A DNA stretch of 39,562 bases from Candidatus Geothermocultor quzhuomuensis (GCA_015711795.1 JACVJC010000020.1:1-39562), one strand, 5' to 3'. Shown: positions 17,690 through 25,915, counted from the stretch's first letter. Program-made: numbers and translations. The notes: a model not told the origin generated them from the sequence alone.

Positions 17690-18724
17690 TTGGCTACAAG
17701 GGAAAAAATAAAAGTTTTAGTTGTTGATGATTCGTTAGTTTGTCGGGAGTTGATAAAACATATTTTAGAAACGGATAGTTCTATTGAGGTTGTTGGAATG
17801 GCTAAAAATGGAAAAGAGGCTTGTGAACTTATTCCTATCCTTAAACCAAGTCTCATAACAATGGATATTCATATGCCGATTATGGATGGGGTGGAAGCAA
17901 CAGAATATATTATGGCTTACTATCCAACACCTATTTTGGTTGTTTCTTCTTCGGTTCACCAAGAAGGGATTGGCCTTGCCTTTGATGCTTTAAAGGCTGG
18001 AGCCTTAGATGTTCTCAAGAAGCCCGAGCCTCAAATTTGGTCTGACTTAGCAGAAGTTGGCGAGGAATTAATTCGGAAAGTAAAGATGTTACATGGGATT
18101 AAAGTTATTACACACCTAAAAGGAAAGAAAAAAAGGATTCCCAAAGAAGAAATTAAGTCAAAAAAAACATATAAAATTTTAGCGATTGGAGCTTCAACTG
18201 GAGGTCCCAAGGCTCTTTTTCAAATATTGAGCAAATTACCTGCAGATTTCCCCTTAGGAATTCTTGTAGCTCAACATATTGCTGATGGTTTTATCGATGG
18301 CTTAGTTGAGTGGCTTGATGCAGTTTCACCAATTAAAGTGAGAAAAGCTCTAGATGGAGATGAGATTAGACCGGGAGAAGCTCTCGTTTCTCCCACTGCT
18401 TGCCATATGGTTATCAATGAGGAAGAAAAAACTGAACTAGTAGAACCTAGAGCAGGGGAAATTTATTGTCCCTCCATTGATTTACTCTTTTTTTCAGTAG
18501 CAAAAGTTTTTAATTCTAAAGCAATTGGGGTAATTTTGACTGGCATGGGGACTGATGGAGCTGCGGGTTTAAAAAGAATTAATGAGAGTGGTGGTTATAC
18601 TTTAGCCCAAGACGAGCACACGAGTACAGTTTATGGCATGCCAAAAGTAGCTCTTGATATGGGAGGAGTAGAAAAAGTCTTGCCAGTCGACGAGATGTCT
18701 CAATTTATCATTTCTTTACTTTAA
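17690..18724 (+). CDS. cheB: CheB protein-glutamate methylesterase
   Basis: A 344-aa response-regulator esterase/deamidase that opposes CheR. The receiver domain has DDS near the N-terminus and phosphoacceptor Asp59 (TMDIHMPIMDG). The C-terminal esterase has the triad Ser169 (GASTGGP), His196 (AQHIADGF) and Asp289 (GMGTDGAAG). TTG 17690 follows AGGTGAGGGAAG. It is separated from cheA by a 138-bp gap in which no gene or terminator is evident, so it is likely the last gene of the operon. Confidence 0.96.
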   Translation: MATREKIKVLVVDDSLVCRELIKHILETDSSIEVVGMAKNGKEACELIPILKPSLITMDIHMPIMDGVEATEYIMAYYPTPILVVSSSVHQEGIGLAFDALKAGALDVLKKPEPQIWSDLAEVGEELIRKVKMLHGIKVITHLKGKKKRIPKEEIKSKKTYKILAIGASTGGPKALFQILSKLPADFPLGILVAQHIADGFIDGLVEWLDAVSPIKVRKALDGDEIRPGEALVSPTACHMVINEEEKTELVEPRAGEIYCPSIDLLFFSVAKVFNSKAIGVILTGMGTDGAAGLKRINESGGYTLAQDEHTSTVYGMPKVALDMGGVEKVLPVDEMSQFIISLL

Positions 18725-18835
18725 ATCATCTCTAGCTGAGAAGTTTCTTTCTTGTTAACTATTTTTCCCACTTTCTCCAATACAATTTCAATACTTAATT
18801 TGCTAATAACTAGCCAGCTAAACAACGAAACAGCA

Positions 18836-18868
18836 CAAGAACTAAACAGTTTGCGGTTTAGCTTCTTG
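18836..18868. other. Bulged inverted repeat downstream of cheB
   Basis: CAAGAACTAAAC and GTTTAGCTTCTTG form a 12-bp stem with a single bulged G and an 8-nt loop. No T-run follows, so it is not a standard intrinsic terminator, but its place 112 bp after cheB suits a 3'-end structure. The rest of 18725-18914 shows no credible gene. Confidence 0.35.
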
Positions 18869-18914
18869 AATTGGAGCTTAAATTTTGTTTTAAGTAGGGA
18901 TATAGTAATTAGGT

Positions 18915-19673
18915 ATGTATCAAGTATTGAGAGAAATAGAGGTAAAGAACATATTAGTTAAGTCGGGTATACCAGGTGCAACTTACTGTCTCAATCCTTA
19001 TGTTGGATGTGAGCATGCTTGCCGTTATTGTTATGCCCGTTTCATGAAAAGGTTTTCTAAGCACGAGGAAAAATGGGGAAGCTTCGTTGATGTCAAAATA
19101 AATGCTGCTCACCTCCTTAGAAAAATAATTTTTAGAGCGAAGAGAGGAGAGGTTTTACTTAGTAGTGTTTGTGACCCTTATCAACCTCTGGAAAAAAAGT
19201 ATGAATTGACCCGTGCGTGCTTGGAGATACTACTTCAAAATGATTTCCCTGTTTCTATCTTGACTAAATCATCTTTAGTTGTCAGGGATATTGATTTATT
19301 CCTCTCATTTAGTCAGTGTGAAGTTGGCTTAACTGTAACTACTGATAATGAAAGAATGAGAAGAATTTTTGAACCTAATGCTTCGACCATAAAAGAAAGA
19401 GTTGAGGCATTAGCCAAACTTCATCGTTCGGGTGTAAAAACTTATGCCTTTATTGGACCCATTCTTCCTCAGAATCCTGAAAAACTTGCTAATATGCTGG
19501 TAGGGAAGGTAAACTGGATAATGGTTGATAAAATGAACTATCCATGGCTGGTTAAGAATTTATATCAAAAGCTTAGAATAGGTTATGCGTTAACTGAAGA
19601 TTATTTTGAGGAAGTCAAGCAAATTCTAAGAGAAATTTTTAGGAAAAACCAAATTCAATTTGAAGTTGTTTAA
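18915..19673 (+). CDS. SPL-family radical SAM protein
   Basis: A 252-aa cytoplasmic radical-SAM enzyme of the spore-photoproduct-lyase-like family (COG1533 type). The cluster motif is C32-EHA-C36-RY-C39 (CEHACRYCYA), preceded by LNPYVGCEH. LLSSVCDPYQPLEK and ILTKSSLVVRD, found in this group, follow. Length matches the short non-spore members, so it need not be a DNA-repair lyase, and its substrate is unknown. ATG 18915 has only a weak ribosome-binding site. It is not clearly in an operon with its neighbours. Confidence 0.85.
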   Translation: MYQVLREIEVKNILVKSGIPGATYCLNPYVGCEHACRYCYARFMKRFSKHEEKWGSFVDVKINAAHLLRKIIFRAKRGEVLLSSVCDPYQPLEKKYELTRACLEILLQNDFPVSILTKSSLVVRDIDLFLSFSQCEVGLTVTTDNERMRRIFEPNASTIKERVEALAKLHRSGVKTYAFIGPILPQNPEKLANMLVGKVNWIMVDKMNYPWLVKNLYQKLRIGYALTEDYFEEVKQILREIFRKNQIQFEVV

Positions 19674-19773
19674 CATCTAGTGAGCAGGTCGAAGTTAATA
19701 ATCAGCTTACTTTTAACTCTTCACTCTTTTGGATTTTGGAGAGCGAATTGGTTAGAATTTCGTTATTAAATTT

Positions 19774-19802
19774 TTGACAAAAAAGAGTATGAGTTTTAAA
19801 AT
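19774..19802 (+). promoter_or_regulatory. Strong sigma-70-type promoter of hexahaem cytochrome/PerR operon
   Basis: TTGACA (19774-19779), exactly 17 bp, TAAAAT (19797-19802). Predicted start near 19809, inside the palindrome that follows, only about 20 nt before the ATG at 19830. Confidence 0.65.
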
Positions 19803-19805
19803 AAT

Positions 19806-19824
19806 AATAGTAATAATTACTATT
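19806..19824. promoter_or_regulatory. 19-bp perfect palindrome, candidate Fur/PerR-family operator
   Basis: AATAGTAATAATTACTATT is a perfect 9-1-9 inverted repeat. It has the same geometry as a classical Fur box and matches it at 14 of 19 positions (GATAATGATAATCATTATC). It covers the predicted transcription start. A Fur-family regulator is the second gene of the operon, so autoregulation is a natural reading. Metal or peroxide specificity cannot be told. Confidence 0.6.
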
Positions 19825-19829
19825 AACAA

Positions 19830-20444
19830 ATGAAAAGGGATAAAAGACTAAAAGAAAAAAAATTAATAAACTTTGTTTTAATTAGTTTTATTATCTTTTT
19901 TGGACTATTAATCTTATTTTTTGGAGTAATTGCTTTTTCTTCGCGTTCTCAATTTTGCGCTCTTTGTCATGAGCAAAAGGCGCAGGTTGATTCCTGGAAA
20001 GTTTCAACTCACCGAAAAGTCAATTGTATTGCTTGCCATGTTGACCCGGGCTTGGTTAATTTGTTAAAAGATAAACTTTTAGCGAGCAAAAGTCTTTACC
20101 ATCACCTGTTTGGTGGTTTTGAAAAACCAATCAACAAGGAAAGCAAATTAAGTCTTCGTATGAGCAGTGAATCTTGTCTTAGTTGCCATCGACTTAAAGG
20201 GGAAGTTGTCTCACTGGGAATTATTATGAATCATAAAGCCCATGAAAATGTTAATTTTAAATGCCCCTTTTGCCATAACCGTGTCGCTCACCAGATTAAA
20301 GGTTATGAAAAAAGATTGACAATGGAGTATTGTTTAACTTGCCACACAGGAAATCCAATAAGCAATAGGTGTACTCTCTGTCATACCCCTTCTTTTTTGG
20401 AGAAAAACAAAGAAAGGTCAAAAATAAAATCAGGGAGCAAGTAG
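19830..20444 (+). CDS. Membrane-anchored hexahaem c-type cytochrome (NapC/NrfH-like)
   Basis: A 204-aa protein. A short basic N-terminus and one membrane helix (about residues 14-36) are followed directly by six CXXCH motifs: CALCH, CIACH, CLSCH, CPFCH, CLTCH and CTLCH. Anchoring plus early haem motifs (RSQFCALCHE) resemble NapC/NirT/NrfH quinol-oxidising cytochromes, which pass electrons from the membrane quinone pool to outer acceptors; those have four haems, here six. It is the first gene of a unit with a PerR/Fur-type regulator and a CBS protein. Partner enzymes are not adjacent. It may feed the large cytochromes at the right of the window (inference). Confidence 0.88.
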   Translation: MKRDKRLKEKKLINFVLISFIIFFGLLILFFGVIAFSSRSQFCALCHEQKAQVDSWKVSTHRKVNCIACHVDPGLVNLLKDKLLASKSLYHHLFGGFEKPINKESKLSLRMSSESCLSCHRLKGEVVSLGIIMNHKAHENVNFKCPFCHNRVAHQIKGYEKRLTMEYCLTCHTGNPISNRCTLCHTPSFLEKNKERSKIKSGSK

Positions 20445-20870
20445 GTGAGAAGTGACCAGTTAGAAGAGAGGTTTAAGGGAAAGGGATATCGGTTAACCAA
20501 GCAGCGAGAAATTATCTTGGAAGAAATTAGTAAAGGAAAAACTCATCCGAGTGCTGATGAGATTTACCTTATGGTTAAGAAAAAAATTCCCAATATTAGC
20601 TTTGGGACAGTTTATCGCAATTTAAAAGTACTTCGAGATTTAGGTTTAATAAGAGAGCTTGAATTCAGTAAAAGTTTTAGTCGGTATGATGGTAATACCA
20701 AAGACCACTATCATTTTACTTGTACTAAGTGTAATAAAATATTTGATTTAGATATACCTGTTATGGAAGAATTAAATAATAATTTAAGAGCTAAGACTAG
20801 CTTTCAAGTTTTATTTCATCGGCTGGAATTTTATGGAATTTGCCACGATTGTAGTTCAGGATTGAGATAA
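20445..20870 (+). CDS. Fur/PerR-family transcriptional regulator
   Basis: A 141-aa regulator. GTG 20445 directly follows the cytochrome stop and has AGGGAG 7 nt upstream. An N-terminal winged helix (RLTKQREIILEE, SFGTVYRNLKVL) is followed by the metal-binding/dimer domain with RYDGNTKDHYHF, CTKC and CHDC (structural zinc site). The RYDGNT-xx-HYH segment is closer to PerR-like than to classic Fur proteins, suggesting peroxide or redox sensing through Fe, but this is only sequence resemblance. It likely controls its own operon through the palindrome at 19806-19824. Confidence 0.9.
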   Translation: MRSDQLEERFKGKGYRLTKQREIILEEISKGKTHPSADEIYLMVKKKIPNISFGTVYRNLKVLRDLGLIRELEFSKSFSRYDGNTKDHYHFTCTKCNKIFDLDIPVMEELNNNLRAKTSFQVLFHRLEFYGICHDCSSGLR

Positions 20871-20884
20871 TTTCAGGAGAAAAA

Positions 20885-21268
20885 ATGGCAAAAAAAGTTA
20901 GAGATGTGATGAGACACGGAGTGGTTACTTGCCAAGCTAGTTCAAACCTTAGTGAAGTTGCTAAAATTATGATGAATAATAAAACCCAGTTTGTTCTTGT
21001 CGTTGATGAGATGGGAGAAGCTTGCGGGCAAGTTAGAGGTTTTCAGCTTTTGAAATATTTTGGTCAAGACCTTTCAAAGATACCGGTTGAGGAGGTAATG
21101 GAAGAAAACTTTATTACAATTTCTCCCCATGCTGATTTGCCCGAAGCCGTTTCCATAATGCTTAAAGAAGGTATTGAATGCCTTATCATTGTTCACGATA
21201 TCCCCTCGCAACCATTGAAGCCTGTTGGCACAATCTCACTCAGTGAAATTATCGCTGAAATGACTTGA
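20885..21268 (+). CDS. CBS-domain pair protein
   Basis: A 127-aa protein made of two CBS domains (VRDVMRHGVVTC...LSEVAKIM and VEEVMEENFITISPHADLPEAV), a fold that usually binds adenosine nucleotides. There is no effector domain. It lies 14 bp after the PerR-like gene, so it belongs to the cytochrome operon. Its role is unknown; energy-state sensing is a common function of stand-alone CBS pairs. Confidence 0.88.
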   Translation: MAKKVRDVMRHGVVTCQASSNLSEVAKIMMNNKTQFVLVVDEMGEACGQVRGFQLLKYFGQDLSKIPVEEVMEENFITISPHADLPEAVSIMLKEGIECLIIVHDIPSQPLKPVGTISLSEIIAEMT

Positions 21269-21341
21269 AAATATTGTTTACCTAATGAGTTTAAAACGAT
21301 TCTTCTCAATTCCTAAAAGTCTTGTTAAAATTATTTACAAA

Positions 21342-21418
21342 GGGCCCGTAGCTCAATTGGTTAGAGCAACGGACTCATAATCCGTTGGTTCAAGGTTCGA
21401 GTCCTTGCGGGCCCACCA
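21342..21418 (+). tRNA. tRNA with CAU anticodon (Ile2 or elongator Met)
   Basis: A complete cloverleaf: acceptor GGGCCCG/CGGGCCC, D arm GCTC/GAGC, anticodon stem ACGGA/TCCGT with loop CTCATAA (anticodon 21376-21378), T arm CAAGG/CCTTG with TTCGAGT, discriminator A and encoded CCA. It is not initiator tRNA (the G:C pairs expected in the anticodon stem are absent). The body resembles tRNA-Ile2, whose CAU is modified to lysidine, more than Met, but this cannot be settled by eye. CCAACTT/AAGTTGG forms a small stem directly after it (21416-21439). Confidence 0.95.
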
Positions 21419-21651
21419 ACTTTATTTTCAACAAGTTGGAGATTCAAAAATCAAGAATTAAGCAATTTTAATTTATTGAATTTCGAAAACAATAAATGGC
21501 TTGCCAAAGTTACTTTTTAATAAATGCAAGCGAAAAACTTTTATTTTTGATTTTCTCATCATTACCACTTAATTTGCTATCGTGGGTTAAAAAGTTGAAA
21601 AGAAACTGAATTTTTTTGAGATTTAATGAAAAAACTAATAACTGACGAGAG

Positions 21652-22767
21652 ATGCTACTTTCTCTATATAACTTATATAAACGACTAGGTTGGAGCTGGA
21701 AAGAAATTTCTTCTAAACATCAGATTATCTGCCGTGATGCTGGAGCTGGCGGCTATCAAGCTTTTCCTGATATTTGCAAGCTAACTAATGGTGATTTGCT
21801 CTCTGTTTTTTATGCTGGTTATAGTCATGTATCAAAACCTTGCAAAAGCTTACCAAAGGGTGGGCGCATTTGTGGTTCTATTTCATTAGATAATGGAAAG
21901 AGCTGGAGCGCACCATTTATAGTCGTTGACACTGATGGTGATGATAATTCTCCTCATGTCTCTCAATTATCTGACGGGAGAATTATTTGTACCTTTAACA
22001 CTTGGGTTGGGCGAACTAAGCAAGAAACAAGGACAGGAGATGTAAAGATATCATTAGTTGAATCAAAAGATTTTGGAAATACTTGGAGTGAGCCCCATCA
22101 AATTAATCTAAATTCAGATTTAGTTTATTATGTTGCGGCACCAGTTCGTGAGTTAACTGATGGTTCTTTAATACTCGGTCTTTATCACGAGAATCCTGAG
22201 AAAAAGGTTGCCTTTGGGGCTTCAATTAAATCATATGATGGGGGAAAAACATGGACTGATTTAGTTCATATAGGGGAAGGAGCTGGTATTTATCTTGATG
22301 CAGAGACAAATATTATTCAACTTTCTGATGGAAATTTACTTGCGGTGCTCCGAGCCCATGAAGCAGATATGCACTATTCATTTTCGAAAGATTTAGGTAA
22401 AACCTGGAGTAAGGTGAAGTCAATTGGTTTCCCTGGGCATTCTCCTTGTCTCCTCCTTACTTCTAAAGGTATCCTTCTTTTAGCTCACCGTATTCCATAT
22501 ACGGCTCTTCATTACAGTTTTGATGAAGGGAGAACTTGGGACGGTCCGATTATTATTGATACCGTTATTGGAGCTTATCCTGGGCTGGTTGAACTTGATG
22601 ATGGGAAAGTCCTAGCAGTTTATTACGAAGAAGGTAAAAACTCAAAAATTTGTGGGAAACTCATTGAGTTAGATGAAAAAGGGATAAAGTTTAAAAAGAT
22701 TAATCTCTTTCAAAAACTACTTTTTGGCTTAACTGAAGGAGTAAGAGAAAAATCGCGATTTTTTTAG
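21652..22767 (+). CDS. Asp-box beta-propeller protein, sialidase superfamily
   Basis: A 371-aa protein with five Asp-box turns of the S-x-D-x-G-x-T/S-W type (SLDNGKSWS, SKDFGNTWS, SYDGGKTWT, SKDLGKTWS, SFDEGRTWD), typical of six-bladed sialidase-like propellers. An AFPDICKLTNGDLL segment sits where sialidases carry the first catalytic-Arg strand, but that Arg is not evident, so glycosidase activity is unproven. There is no signal peptide, which suggests a cytoplasmic location, unusual for this fold. The ATG at 21652 has a weak ribosome-binding site. It stands alone between two tRNA genes; the gap 21419-21651 shows nothing else. Confidence 0.78.
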   Translation: MLLSLYNLYKRLGWSWKEISSKHQIICRDAGAGGYQAFPDICKLTNGDLLSVFYAGYSHVSKPCKSLPKGGRICGSISLDNGKSWSAPFIVVDTDGDDNSPHVSQLSDGRIICTFNTWVGRTKQETRTGDVKISLVESKDFGNTWSEPHQINLNSDLVYYVAAPVRELTDGSLILGLYHENPEKKVAFGASIKSYDGGKTWTDLVHIGEGAGIYLDAETNIIQLSDGNLLAVLRAHEADMHYSFSKDLGKTWSKVKSIGFPGHSPCLLLTSKGILLLAHRIPYTALHYSFDEGRTWDGPIIIDTVIGAYPGLVELDDGKVLAVYYEEGKNSKICGKLIELDEKGIKFKKINLFQKLLFGLTEGVREKSRFF

Positions 22768-22902
22768 TTAACTTCAAAGAGTAAAACTTTAAAACTTGAC
22801 CCAACGCTTGCTACTTAGAAAAAGCACTTGTTATACTTATTAAATAGTTATTTAATTTTTAATAATCATTGCTAATTTTTTTCGGCTTGTTAAACAGTAA
22901 GT

Positions 22903-22978
22903 GGGGATGTAGCTCAGTTGGGAGAGCGCCGCCCTTGCAAGGCGGAGGTCGTCGGTTCGAATCCGATCATCTCCACCA
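22903..22978 (+). tRNA. tRNA-Ala (TGC)
   Basis: A complete cloverleaf: acceptor GGGGATG/CATCTCC with the G3:U70 wobble pair that defines alanine identity, D arm GCTC/GAGC, anticodon stem CCGCC/GGCGG with loop CTTGCAA (anticodon 22936-22938), T arm with GGTTCGAATCC, discriminator A and encoded CCA. A single gene, not next to rRNA. Confidence 0.97.
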
Positions 22979-23140
22979 AAATTAAAAAAGGCAAGGTTAT
23001 CGAACTAGAGGGCTGAAGGATGTCAAGGTTCCTTGTTTATCATTTTTAAATCAAACTTTTGTTGTTTATGTGAAAATAAGTTATCATGTTGGAGTAAAGT
23101 GGAATTAATAGACAAATAGATTAAATTTAAGGAGACTAAG

Positions 23141-23614
23141 ATGTTAAAAAACCCTCATGTTAAAAATGTTTTATCTGCCCTGGTGGTGGCCATTTTTGGT
23201 TTTATATTATTAAATCTTACCTTTCTTTTAGACTTTTTCTTCCAAAACTTGGTGGATCGATTCATCAAGTTTTTCATCCCACACAATTTAAATATGAGTA
23301 ACAGCTGGTTTCCACTGATGAAGCACGCTATGTTTGTAGTTATTATTGGTTTGATTTCTTGGTATATCTTTCGGTCAAAACTGGGTTTACTTTATAAAGC
23401 AATTTATATGACCGTGCCAGTGGTTGTAGTTTTAGCGACATTTGGGATATTTTTGTACCATTGGCCGCTGATTGCAATTTCAGTAGGTAGCTTGCTTACT
23501 GTCGGCACCCTGTATTATTTTCATCGCACTAAACAATCCTGGCTTTACTATTTTTCTGTAATAATTGTGCCCTTGGTTTTACTAATTATGACTTTAGCAG
23601 GTGGAGAAATTTAA
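23141..23614 (+). CDS. Polytopic membrane protein of unknown function
   Basis: A 157-aa very hydrophobic protein with about four or five membrane segments (around residues 10-35, 62-78, 88-106, 108-125 and 135-153). No recognised family or catalytic motif. ATG 23141 has a good AAGGAG ribosome-binding site (AAGGAGACTAAG). It precedes, in the same direction, a SHOCT and a PepSY-like gene, but a promoter of their own lies in between, so common function is only possible. Confidence 0.75.
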   Translation: MLKNPHVKNVLSALVVAIFGFILLNLTFLLDFFFQNLVDRFIKFFIPHNLNMSNSWFPLMKHAMFVVIIGLISWYIFRSKLGLLYKAIYMTVPVVVVLATFGIFLYHWPLIAISVGSLLTVGTLYYFHRTKQSWLYYFSVIIVPLVLLIMTLAGGEI

Positions 23615-23675
23615 ACTAGCACTTTCTTAAAAGTTTACTACGCTCACCTCGAGTCAGATTTCCATCTCTTTTTGG

Positions 23676-23704
23676 TTGCCTTTTAGCAAACTTACTTATA
23701 ATAT
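23676..23704 (+). promoter_or_regulatory. Candidate promoter of SHOCT/PepSY-like operon
   Basis: TTGCCT (23676-23681), 17 bp, TAATAT (23699-23704), followed by a leader of about 60 nt ending in the strong site AAGGGGGTGAG before ATG 23770. Confidence 0.5.
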
Positions 23705-23769
23705 AAACGTAGGTCTGATAAAGCTTATTTTCCTTTAAATTTCTATATCCTTTAAGGGGGTGAGAAGAA

Positions 23770-24009
23770 ATGATGTGGAATTGGCAATCTGGTGGCTGGG
23801 GAATGGGGCTTGGTATAATTTTCATGGTAGTTTTTTGGGTTTTAATCATCGCTGGCATTATCTTTTTAATTAAATGGCTAGTTGAAGGGGCAAGCAGAAA
23901 AGGACCTTCTGGCAGTGAGGAATCAGCGCTTGATATTTTAAAGAAGCGTTATGCTCGTGGGGAAATCAGCAAGAAAGAGTTTGAAGAAAAAAAGAAAGAT
24001 TTACTTTAG
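23770..24009 (+). CDS. Small membrane protein with SHOCT domain
   Basis: A 79-aa protein. A Trp/Gly/Met-rich N-terminus ([15 protein letters not shown]), one membrane helix (about 15-37), then a C-terminal SHOCT motif ([23 protein letters not shown]), a short helical pair found at protein ends and thought to aid oligomerisation. Very strong ribosome-binding site. It is probably cotranscribed with the PepSY-like gene, with which it shares Met- and Trp-rich stretches. Confidence 0.85.
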   Translation: MMWNWQSGGWGMGLGIIFMVVFWVLIIAGIIFLIKWLVEGASRKGPSGSEESALDILKKRYARGEISKKEFEEKKKDLL

Positions 24010-24054
24010 TTTTTTACCTTTTGAAGATAAACCTTTTAAGGGGAGATGGTGTGA

Positions 24055-24780
24055 GTGAAACAACGGACCTTTTTGTGGTTGGCGCTAGCTCTAATATTAG
24101 TTGGTCTGGTTGGCTTAATTTATTTAGGGCTTTACTCTGGTGGATTTGGGGTGGGTACAGGTGTTTGCCCCTGGTGTGGTGGTCGAGGGACAATTGGTCC
24201 TGGAATCACCAGTCCTGGTATGATGCGCGGCTTTAGAGGACCATCAGGAATTTTCAAAAAGCCATCGGTTAAACCTATTACGATTGAAAAAGCATTGGAA
24301 ATTGCTGAAGAATATATCTCTGGTGATAACCGCTTGGAGATAGACGAAATTATTGAGTTTCCTGACTCTTATGAAGTTGAGTTTCGAGAAAAAGCTGGCA
24401 TTCACGCTTTTGAGATTTTAATTGATAAGGCTACTGGTGATACCTATTTTGAAATGGGTCCCAATATGATGTGGAATACCAAATATGGAATGATGCAAGG
24501 TGGTTGGGGCATGATGCGTGGTCGCTATTTAATTACTCCCACTACTGAGACTCCTATCAGTGAAGAAGAAGCTAAGGCAATTGTTGAAGATTACATTAAG
24601 AAAAACAATCTAGGTCTTAAGGTTGAGGAAGCTGAAGTTTACTATGGTTATTACGAGTTTCATGCTGAGAAAGATGGAAAACCTTTTGCTCAAATAAATG
24701 TTGATGGTTATAGTGGACAAGTTTGGTATGAAAGCTGGCACGGGCCCATTTTAAAAGTTAAGGAAGTAGCCAAAGAATAA
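24055..24780 (+). CDS. Membrane-anchored PepSY-like protein
   Basis: A 241-aa protein. An N-terminal membrane helix or uncleaved signal (about residues 6-28) is followed by a CPWCGG pair of cysteines and two PepSY-like units (about 75-135, TIEKALEIAEEYISGD, and 165-232, SEEEAKAIVEDYIKKN) that flank a Met/Trp/Gly-rich stretch (MMWNTKYGMMQGGWGMMRG). The exposed Met-rich and Cys-pair segments would suit metal binding such as copper, but this is only an idea. GTG 24055 is used with AAGGGGAG 9 nt before it. It lies 45 bp after the SHOCT gene. Confidence 0.7.
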   Translation: MKQRTFLWLALALILVGLVGLIYLGLYSGGFGVGTGVCPWCGGRGTIGPGITSPGMMRGFRGPSGIFKKPSVKPITIEKALEIAEEYISGDNRLEIDEIIEFPDSYEVEFREKAGIHAFEILIDKATGDTYFEMGPNMMWNTKYGMMQGGWGMMRGRYLITPTTETPISEEEAKAIVEDYIKKNNLGLKVEEAEVYYGYYEFHAEKDGKPFAQINVDGYSGQVWYESWHGPILKVKEVAKE

Positions 24781-24817
24781 GCGCTTTGCCCCATGACTAA
24801 TTAAGAAAGGAAGGAAA

Positions 24818-25807
24818 ATGACAGTAAAGATTTTTTTTCAAACTCTTCCCTATTTATTTTTAAGGCTGGTTGTTTATTTTGTCTTTGGTTTAATCCTTCT
24901 CTTTTTCTTAAGCATGATGGGCGGGATGGGCTTTCTAGTTTTGAAGGTTTTTAAGGAAGTAGCCGCTGCTCCCTTGATTTTTATCGCCATTTTCACTGTT
25001 CCAATTCTCATAGCTCTAACTAGGTTTTTCCAGAGATATGCTTTATATCTAGTTCGAGGTGGCCACATTGTTGTTATTACAGAACTGGTTAGAAAAGGAA
25101 AGCTGCCCCAAGGTGAAAACCAAATTTCCTACGGCAAAGACAAAATAGCTAAACATTTTGGGGGTGCTTCTGTGCTCTTTATTGTTGACAACATGGTGAG
25201 AAAGGCAGTCAAACAAGTTTTGAACTGGTTAACGAGTGCTGATGGCTGCCTTGGTCAAATTCCTGGAATGAATTTAGTCCTTTCAGTAATCAAAAGAGTG
25301 CTGAGGATTGCGGGAAATTACATTGATGAAGCTGTCCTTAGCTACATTGTCAGTCACGAAGAAGAAAAAAATGTTTGGAAAACAGCCGCTGATGGAGTGA
25401 TTTTATATGCTCAAAGCTGGAAAAGCTTGCTGATAACGGCTGTCTTTGTTTCTTTAGTGGTTATGTGTATCTGGCTGGCAGTGTTTGGGGTTTCTTTATT
25501 TTTGCTCCTAATTCCAGTTTCAACTTACGGTGGAGAGATTGCAGCAAGAATAACAACTAGCCCTCAAGCACAACAAGGGCTTAAAGTTCTATTTGGGTTT
25601 ATTGCCCTGGCTCTTTCTCAAACAATTGCCAATTTTGTCAAATGGATAACGGTTGATCCACTAGCAACTGTCTCAATGATTGTTTCTTACAATAAAGCAA
25701 TCGACGGAGCCCAGCCATCTTATGACCTTTACACACAGTTAAGTCGTGTTTCCCGAAGTTTTCGCCAGATGACTGAAAGAGCAAAACAACTCCAACCTAC
25801 TGCTTAA
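24818..25807 (+). CDS. Polytopic membrane protein of unknown function
   Basis: A 329-aa protein. Membrane segments at about 10-40, 48-70, 205-240 and 258-280 surround a long central hydrophilic/amphipathic region (KGKLPQGENQISYGKDKIA... and YIVSHEEEKNVWKTAADG). The C-terminal tail is basic and cytoplasmic-looking. No family is recognised with confidence. It follows the PepSY-like gene by 37 bp with an AAGGAAGG ribosome-binding site, so it is probably the third gene of that unit. Confidence 0.75.
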   Translation: MTVKIFFQTLPYLFLRLVVYFVFGLILLFFLSMMGGMGFLVLKVFKEVAAAPLIFIAIFTVPILIALTRFFQRYALYLVRGGHIVVITELVRKGKLPQGENQISYGKDKIAKHFGGASVLFIVDNMVRKAVKQVLNWLTSADGCLGQIPGMNLVLSVIKRVLRIAGNYIDEAVLSYIVSHEEEKNVWKTAADGVILYAQSWKSLLITAVFVSLVVMCIWLAVFGVSLFLLLIPVSTYGGEIAARITTSPQAQQGLKVLFGFIALALSQTIANFVKWITVDPLATVSMIVSYNKAIDGAQPSYDLYTQLSRVSRSFRQMTERAKQLQPTA

Positions 25808-25855
25808 ATCAAGTTAACAGTTAGCCTACCAAAGGTGAGTAAAAAGTTAACCAGG

Positions 25856-25894
25856 GTAGGGAACAGTGAGCAGCTGAGCAGCTTCTCTTCCTAC
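25856..25894 (+). terminator. Possible stem-loop at end of membrane-protein operon
   Basis: GTAGGGAA...TTCCTAC with an inner GAGCAGCT/AGCTTCTC pairing (one mismatch) can fold into an imperfect hairpin about 50 bp after the stop at 25807. There is no T-run, so termination is uncertain. Confidence 0.3.
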
Positions 25895-25915
25895 TAATCT
25901 CACCTATTACTTACC

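Noticed and set aside
18752-18961. 69-codon plus-strand ORF after cheB
   Set aside because: No ribosome-binding site, runs through an inverted repeat and into the radical SAM gene in another frame; composition like random AT-rich sequence.
22748-22763. AAAAATCGCGATTTTT palindrome with following Ts as an intrinsic terminator
   Set aside because: The stem is nearly all A:T with no loop spare and lies inside the last codons of the Asp-box gene; too weak to call.
21342-22978. Two tRNA genes as ends of an integrated element carrying the Asp-box gene
   Set aside because: No repeated tRNA 3' sequence and no integrase between or near them; only the location is suggestive.
24021-24236. 71-codon ORF overlapping the PepSY-like gene start
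   Set aside because: Out-of-frame shadow of the membrane-anchor region; the GTG at 24055 frame has the ribosome-binding site and domain content.
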